A stretch of DNA of 64,000 nt from Sceloporus undulatus. Taxonomy: Eukaryota > Chordata > Lepidosauria > Squamata > Phrynosomatidae. The notes beneath the pieces are model-generated. The model worked only from the letters and a program-made list of their open reading frames with translations, did not search any database and had not been told where the DNA came from. Position numbers and translations under genes: made by a program. Location of the stretch: contig NC_056527.1 in the NCBI RefSeq assembly GCF_019175285.1, positions 66,430,431 through 66,494,430 of the forward strand, written 5' to 3'. Each line of letters begins with the position of its first letter. Position 1 is the first letter of the stretch. Shown in pieces: positions 59,926 to 64,000 of this stretch.

Positions 59926-60158
59926 TATAGTGGGTGCTTGTTATATGTTGGGGTTTGGATCCAGGATCCCCCATGGATAACAAAATCCGTGGATGCTCAA
60001 GTCCCATGAAATATAACGGCATAGCAAAATGATGTCCCATATATAAAATGGGAAATCAAGGTTTGCTATTTGAAATTTATCCTTTTTTTGAATATTTTTC
60101 AAACTGTGGATGCTTGAATCCATAAGAAAAAATATATGTGGATAAGGAGAGCTGACTG
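59926..60158. mobile_element. Tigger/MER2-like MITE
   Basis: 'ggatcccccatggataacaa', 'tggatgctcaagtcccatga', ends aggagagctgactg followed by TA. Confidence 0.75.
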
Positions 60159-60433
60159 TACAGTACTTGTTTACCTAACAGTGAGCTGCAGAGTCAACAG
60201 GAATTTCATCTAAATAGATGTCTATAGGATTTTACTGCGAATGTGTTCTTAGTTCTTCCAGTTTGTGTTTGCGACTGTGGCTGCATGTTGGTTTCAATTT
60301 TATACTGTTTCAATCATATTTTAAATCTTGTTTGAATTTTATTTTGTTATAAACTGCTTGGAAATCACTTGGTAAAATGCAATATATATGAATGGGTAAA
60401 GTAGGTACTCAGTACATACTTTGTACTGAGTGC

Positions 60434-60556
60434 ATGTGTGTGCGTGCACCTTCAAGTCGCCTGCTGACCTATGATACTCCATGTATATCATAAGGTTTTC
60501 TTAGACAAGGAATACTCAGAAATGGTTTTGCTAGTTCCTTCCTCGGAAATATTTTG
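60434..60556 (-). mobile_element. RTE/Sauria SINE tail fragment
   Basis: Plus strand 'caccttcaagtcgcctgctg', 'ataaggttttcttagacaag', the same text as the non-5S part of the SINE at 25,290. Confidence 0.65.
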
Positions 60557-61030
60557 CTTGGGAATATTTACTATCAGCCAGAGGCGTTTTTCATCTGGAC
60601 TCATAGAAATACCTTGTTTTTCACTCTGTAGCTTCAATTCTCAATGCACAGAAGGAGGAATGTGGGAGGGGGGAGGGCTTCTGACATTTTTCAGCATTAA
60701 GGATTCCAAACTATACATTTTGTAGCACATAGATGGTAGGACATCAGTATCTTGACAGACCTGCCCCTTCTCTAACTTATTTTTTTCATGTTCTATCTTA
60801 ATGGCTGCATTTAAGGCACCAAAAAAGCTTTACACAGACATAGTGCAGATGCAAGAGTGCCAAACTTGTGGCCATTATCATGAAACTGAAAACAGATCAT
60901 GGACCAAAATTCTCTCCCTCACCATCACGCGGTGCCTCTCACATGTAACTCTCCCACTTCCCTCCCTGTCAACACTGATCAGATTGCCACAGTTTAACAA
61001 TATATCTACACTTGTAGGTTTTGAAACTAT

Positions 61031-61264
61031 GGCCTGTTACAGACTGCCAAAATAAAGCTGCTTCGGGTCCCTTTGGAGGTATGCTATTTAAATGATGCAT
61101 GGGTCCTAAGAGTCTGGAGGTCGCGCCAAAGCCACACTCCATTCCTAAGCACCAGAGTGCAGCTTTTGGTGCAGCTTCCAGATTCTTAGGATGCATGCAT
61201 CATTTAACTAGCATACCTCCAAAGAGACCCGAAGCAGCTTTATTTTGGCAGTCTGTAACAGGCC
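61031..61264. mobile_element. Harbinger-like palindromic MITE, copy 4
   Basis: GGCCTGTTACAGACTGCC ... complement, with TAT on both sides (61028-61030, 61265-61267). Confidence 0.88.
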
Positions 61265-61267
61265 TAT

Positions 61268-61551
61268 GACCCTTATCACACAAGCCACTTACCGCGCTGG
61301 AAACGTGGCCCAAACGCTTCTGAAATGTCACTGAGGCATTTCGCTGTTCTTCCGTTGACAAATAGTTCACGGAAGCCATTTCTTGAATAACGGAATATCC
61401 TGCTATTACAAGAAATGGCTTCTCCGTGAACGATTTGTCGACGGAAGAAGTGTGGGAAGTTTCAAAAGTGTGACCGGCAATCCCACCTCTGCACTTCTGA
61501 AATGTTTTGGCCATGATGCCAGTGCAGTAACTGGTTCGTGTGATAAGGCCC
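61268..61551. mobile_element. second hairpin MITE abutting the first
   Basis: Inverted ends GACCCTTATCACAC and GTGTGATAAGGCCC. Internal complementary arms: caagaaatggcttc at about 61,409 pairs with gaagccatttcttg near 61,373. It starts directly after the TAT that ends the preceding MITE. Confidence 0.8.
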
Positions 61552-61805
61552 TAAGTTTTGGAACTGTTCTACTGACCATGGATAACACTAACCAGGATAA
61601 GCACAGTTCAAGCCTAAAATTAAGTTATAATTAATGCTGACAAAAGAAAAAAAGGAGGGAATTTGTGCAAGAAAGCAGAAGAGGAATGCAAGTGAGACTT
61701 TGCACCAAGTTCTGTAACCTATGTGCGATACACAATTCAAAATACCCATGTGTAAGAGAAATACTTTATTATTGCAAGACCTTTACTATCTAGATACTGA
61801 ATATA

Positions 61806-61996
61806 CAGCTGGCTCTCAATATCCGTGGGCTTGCCATTCGCGGACAGCAAGCCCCACTGTTTCAATGGGGGTGCATGCTTGTGGCTGTGTTAGCAGCTGC
61901 ACACATGTTGCATCCACCACTGAAATCAATGGGACTCAAGGTTCTGCATTTTCTGCAGGGGGGAATGGATCCTGCATGGATACAAAGGGCAGACTG
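61806..61996. mobile_element. Tc1/mariner-type MITE with TA duplication
   Basis: Starts cagctggctctcaatatccg and ends gatacaaagggcagactg, flanked by TA. Related to the 16,721 element, without the purine expansion. Confidence 0.8.
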
Positions 61997-61998
61997 TA

Positions 61999-64000
61999 AT
62001 GGGTTTTCCAAAATGTATCTAGAAATACTTGGCACTATGTGACTAATTGAGAAGAGTTCTATTTTTCACTTCTCTAGCTTTTTTGCTGGTGTTGCACATG
62101 CCAAATGTGATGCCATCAAAGGGAAAATGATTCTGGCAAAAGGGGCTGTAGATCTCTCTTCCTCTACTGTCCCTACAAGTTGGTAGCATTTACCATCCTC
62201 TCTGGCCCTATTTTCCAATTATCGGGCATGTGTAGAGATGGGTTGTATGCAGGGACATATATCTGCATTTACTTCATTCTTGCATGCACAAAGGATTTTA
62301 GATGTTTTCTCTCTCCTAAGTGGGATCTGATCTTTGGCACATTTTCTGATCATTTCTCACTTTTCAGGACTTTTTGAGGGGGAAATTATTTACGAAAATA
62401 ACCTCCAGATTTGTTAAAAACGTTTCCCCCCTACAAACAAATACCTAAAATGCCAAATAAATAAATCTCATTACGATGCACCATTTTCTCCAACCACGGC
62501 ATTTCAATATCCTGAGAGATCTTTTTTTAATGCAAATATTTACATGAAAGCTTGATATCCCGAATGAAGCATGGGAATCACTGCCTCTAAGACTCTGGTC
62601 TTAGTGACACAAACAGTGGGAGCCATCCTTCCCTTGGGCCTGAAAGGGATTAGATCTTGGCCCAGGGAAAGTTTCTCTTGGCCTGGCAGTGCTGCTACAC
62701 CTGATCTGCCAGATCATGAAGCAGGCATGTCAAGAACCAAGTTCAAACACCAGGGTTCCACAGGATGTTGAAGAGACCAACACATGACTAAATTCCCACT
62801 GATTTGAATTGGTTTAGTTTATGACTAAATTTGGATCCAACCTACTGAATCTATTCACCTAGGGTCATAGTTCTTTCATACGTTTGGAGATGCCCAAGCA
62901 AATATTCTTTTGTTTGGCTTAAGTGGATTTGATGAAAAATGTTGTGGGAGACTGGCCCAGTTCACCAAGAAAGAGTATTTTACTTATTTCAATAAAGCTT
63001 AACCCAGGCGCAGCTTTAAAAAAAGAAAAGAAAAAAAGGAATGGGTAAACATTGCAATCCAAGTTAAGAAAATAAAATATTAAGAGACCATAATCAATGA
63101 CAAAAAGAACAGGACTTCAAATCATTTTGAGTATTTTTCCCACCTCTAATCAGGCCACTGTTTCTTAATTTATTGAACTTAAATTTTAATAAGTTAAATC
63201 ACCTAAGTTAAATTTTAATAATTACCTTCTACTCATGTGGAGAAATTGAAGTGTTTAGTATGCAAATTGGTAGTATTTAGGGAATTGCTATACTATCCCG
63301 AAAATTAATTTAAACTATACTGACATCTCAGTTCCTCTGATTTTGCTGCCACTTCAGATCAGAAACAAACCAAAAATCCCAAACCTCATAAACAAACCAA
63401 AAATGCCAATCACACCACATTGTCCATGCACTCAGTATACAAAGAACTTAAAACAGACACTTGAAGACAGAAAAATAACTGGGGGAGATAGTTGACCAGA
63501 TGTAATATGTACCACAACCAACTCAAACCTGTTTGCTCTTATATAAGTAGTAATAGCACCTACCTTTTTAAATCACATGTTTTAGAACCAGTTCCTTGAC
63601 AATGTGCACATTTGTACAAGCAGTGCCACCATTAAGAAATGGCATCACTGCAGATCTGCCACAGCACATGACTTCTGCAAGTCCCTGAAACCCCTTTACC
63701 CTACCACTGCCGCAGCTCCACCTCTTCACTACTACAGCCTGTTTACTGTTGTTCCCAAGAGTTGTGCATGCTATGTTAAAAGTACAGTGTGCAGCTGAAA
63801 GTTTCTTTTTTGGGAGGTTGCTCACATGGAAGATGCAGGCCCTCATCCAGAGTGCCCCCCAAATAAATTAACACAAAAGCCTATTTAGGTTCAACTGAGT
63901 GTTCCCTTCTGTGTGCACATGTACAGGGATGAATTTAGGTTAAGGTTGCCTGCAAAGAAAACGTTCAAACTTCCTCTATCTGTGCATAGTAGCCATGTAT
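61999..64000. other. unique sequence to window end, no gene recognised
   Basis: AT-rich. Short open frames have no recognisable motif. No repeat identified with confidence. Confidence 0.4.

Noticed and set aside
2933-61196. Recurring peptide of the type MEVCCLNDACxLRxxKLxQ in several frames
   Set aside because: This is the translated arm of the Harbinger-like palindromic MITE family, not a protein family.
40000-64000. Search for BLVRA, the next gene in the human order
   Set aside because: No recognisable biliverdin reductase exon was found on either strand.
1-64000. CRISPR arrays, bacterial operons, rRNA or functional tRNA genes
   Set aside because: The sequence is vertebrate; tRNA- and 5S-like stretches are SINE heads.

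Overview
The window is vertebrate nuclear DNA, almost certainly from a squamate reptile (lizard or snake). The repeats point that way: tRNA-derived SINEs with the 'acttgaaggcacacaacaac' tail, a 5S-rRNA-headed SINE with a related tail, a Bov-B/RTE LINE, CR1 and L2-type LINEs, Penelope-like pieces, a DIRS-like fossil and many short inverted-repeat DNA transposons (MITEs). Only two host genes could be supported, and together they reproduce the human 7p13 neighbourhood in which STK17A and COA1 are convergent.

STK17A lies on the + strand from 12,101 to 27,804. Six coding exons with consensus splice sites and compatible phases encode the kinase domain from the glycine loop to the natural C-terminus (345 residues). 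The first exon, with the start codon and roughly 69 N-terminal residues, is upstream of the window, so bases 1-12,100 are intron 1. Intron 2 (9.9 kb) holds a DIRS-like fossil, a purine-rich MITE and a nearly full-length EN-RT LINE in antisense orientation. Poly(A) signals follow at 27,880 and possibly 31,900.

COA1 lies on the - strand, with coding exons at 39,804-39,701, 37,777-37,626, 35,977-35,901 and 34,601-34,505. They join without phase conflict into a 139-residue inner-membrane assembly factor. The two stop codons are 6.7 kb apart, tail to tail. An untranslated COA1 exon must lie to the right of 39,804. From 39.8 to 64 kb I found no other host gene, apart from one unidentified reading frame with a probable frameshift near 48.35-48.56 kb. 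That stretch is probably COA1 5' intron or intergenic DNA.

The rest is a dense, nested repeat landscape. It includes a Harbinger-like hairpin MITE family in six copies and two subfamilies, twin 254-bp Tigger-like elements, hAT-like MITEs (one with a perfect 8-bp duplication), two Penelope-like insertions with 11-12 bp duplications, a 276-bp retroposon inside Bov-B, and a 600-bp fold-back at 3.6-4.2 kb. I did not find evidence for a new gene system. The most unusual material is the fold-back and hairpin elements and the unidentified reading frame at 48.4 kb.
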